Shown here piece after piece: positions 5,211-5,819 of a stretch of 5,819 nucleotides of DNA. The stretch is taken from positions 1-5,819 of the forward strand of contig JASLNQ010000151.1 in the NCBI GenBank assembly GCA_030745955.1, given 5' to 3'. The first letter of the stretch is position 1. Each line of letters starts with the position of its first letter. This DNA is from Dehalococcoidia bacterium. Its GTDB lineage: Bacteria; Chloroflexota; Dehalococcoidia; UBA1151; UBA1328. The position numbers and the translations under genes were made by a program. Below the pieces are notes generated by a model. It made no database searches. It was given only the letters and a program-made list of their open reading frames with translations, and was not told the origin of the DNA.

Positions 5211-5819
5211 TCACCCAACCGATCCCTGGCTGCGCAACTCGGCGATCTCGTCGGTCGAGTACCCGATATCCAAAAGCACCTGGTCGGTGTGCTGCCCCAG
5301 TGCGGGCGACGACGTTTCTTCCGGCATGCCGTCCTTGAACCTCAGGATCGGGCCCGAAGTCCGGATCATGTTTCCGGTGTGGTGTTCGAGTTCGACTACG
5401 TACTTGTTGGCGAGCACCTGTTCATCGTCGACCATCTCTTCGACATAGCGGATCGGTTCGCACGGGATGTCATGCGATCTGAGCTCCCTGACCCAGTGAT
5501 CGGTCGTGTTGCCTGCGAAGATCTTCTCGAAAGTGTCCATCAGGCGTTCGCCTATTTCGTTCGCCTCGGGCGTCGACTCGTAGTTTTCGGGATCGGTGAC
5601 CCTCGGATCTTCCAGCCCGAACAGGTCCAGCAGCCGCGCCCTGGCAGGGAAGGCAAGGGTGCCCAGGGCCAGACCGCCATCGCGTGTTGTATAGGCACGG
5701 TAGTAGCAGCGATAGGCCATCGGTCGGACCGCCCGCTGGTAGCTGTCCTGTATTGCCTGGTAGCTTGCACCCTGCCTGGTGAGCTCGGGGTAGACCTCGC
5801 GGTGCCACGTTTTGGCGGG
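5211..5819 (-). CDS. Family III CoA-transferase (CaiB/BaiF type), C-terminal part; N-terminus beyond the right edge
   Basis: The minus-strand frame is open from the right edge to TGA at 5213-5211, giving 202 residues, about half the usual length of roughly 400. The segments AYRCYYRAYTTRDGGLALGTL, FGLEDPRVTDPENYES, IPCEPIRYVEEMVDDEQVLANKYVVELEH, GPILRFKDGMPE and the ending PALGQHTDQVLLDIGYSTDEIAELRSQG follow the C-terminal half of CaiB/BaiF (formyl-CoA transferase family) enzymes. These move CoA between carboxylic acids through an aspartyl-thioester. The catalytic Asp belongs to the N-terminal half, which is not visible, so activity and substrate cannot be judged. The ATG at 5720 is internal (preceded by RAVRP) and is not the true start. 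The gene is upstream of, and probably co-transcribed with, the alpha/beta hydrolase. Members of this family are often numerous in genomes that degrade diverse organic acids. Confidence 0.92.
   Translation of the reverse strand, partial: PAKTWHREVYPELTRQGASYQAIQDSYQRAVRPMAYRCYYRAYTTRDGGLALGTLAFPARARLLDLFGLEDPRVTDPENYESTPEANEIGERLMDTFEKIFAGNTTDHWVRELRSHDIPCEPIRYVEEMVDDEQVLANKYVVELEHHTGNMIRTSGPILRFKDGMPEETSSPALGQHTDQVLLDIGYSTDEIAELRSQGSVG

Overview
The window is a moderately GC-rich bacterial segment with six genes, two of them cut by the window edges. It contains no mobile element, CRISPR array or RNA gene that I can recognise. The gene styles suggest an environmental bacterium, perhaps of the Chloroflexota (SAR202 / Dehalococcoidia-like). 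These styles are a lipobox-anchored HtrA protease, a short-chain dehydrogenase, a family III CoA-transferase, a single-domain JAMM protein and an FtsX-type permease. The phylum is a guess from gene content, not a demonstrated placement.

Layout. Positions 1-779 (minus strand) hold the N-terminal part of an ABC transporter permease that runs off the left edge. A 194-base divergent intergenic region separates it from a plus-strand HtrA-type serine protease lipoprotein (974-2089). Next on the plus strand is an SDR-family oxidoreductase (2192-3043). It ends exactly where the stop codon of a convergent minus-strand JAMM/M67 metallopeptidase begins (3044-3547). A stretch of about 820 bases (3548-4370) then has no gene I can defend. 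The right part is a minus-strand pair: a family III CoA-transferase missing its N-terminus (5211-5819), followed after 45 bases by a BEM46-like alpha/beta hydrolase (4371-5165).

How the genes relate. The divergent permease and protease are both envelope functions, but nothing shows that they work together. The CoA-transferase and hydrolase are close enough to be co-transcribed, and could jointly handle an acyl-CoA or ester substrate (inference). The SDR and the JAMM protein look like single-gene units.

The most notable observation is in the SDR. It is clearly a member of the classical family and has the catalytic Ser and Tyr, but it carries Asn where the YxxxK lysine should be. It also has an NNAA rather than NNAG motif and a lengthened glycine-rich loop. 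Other points worth checking are a possible leaderless GTG start of the protease, the zero-length junction between the convergent genes, and the long unassigned stretch. I see no clear sign of a wholly new multi-gene system.
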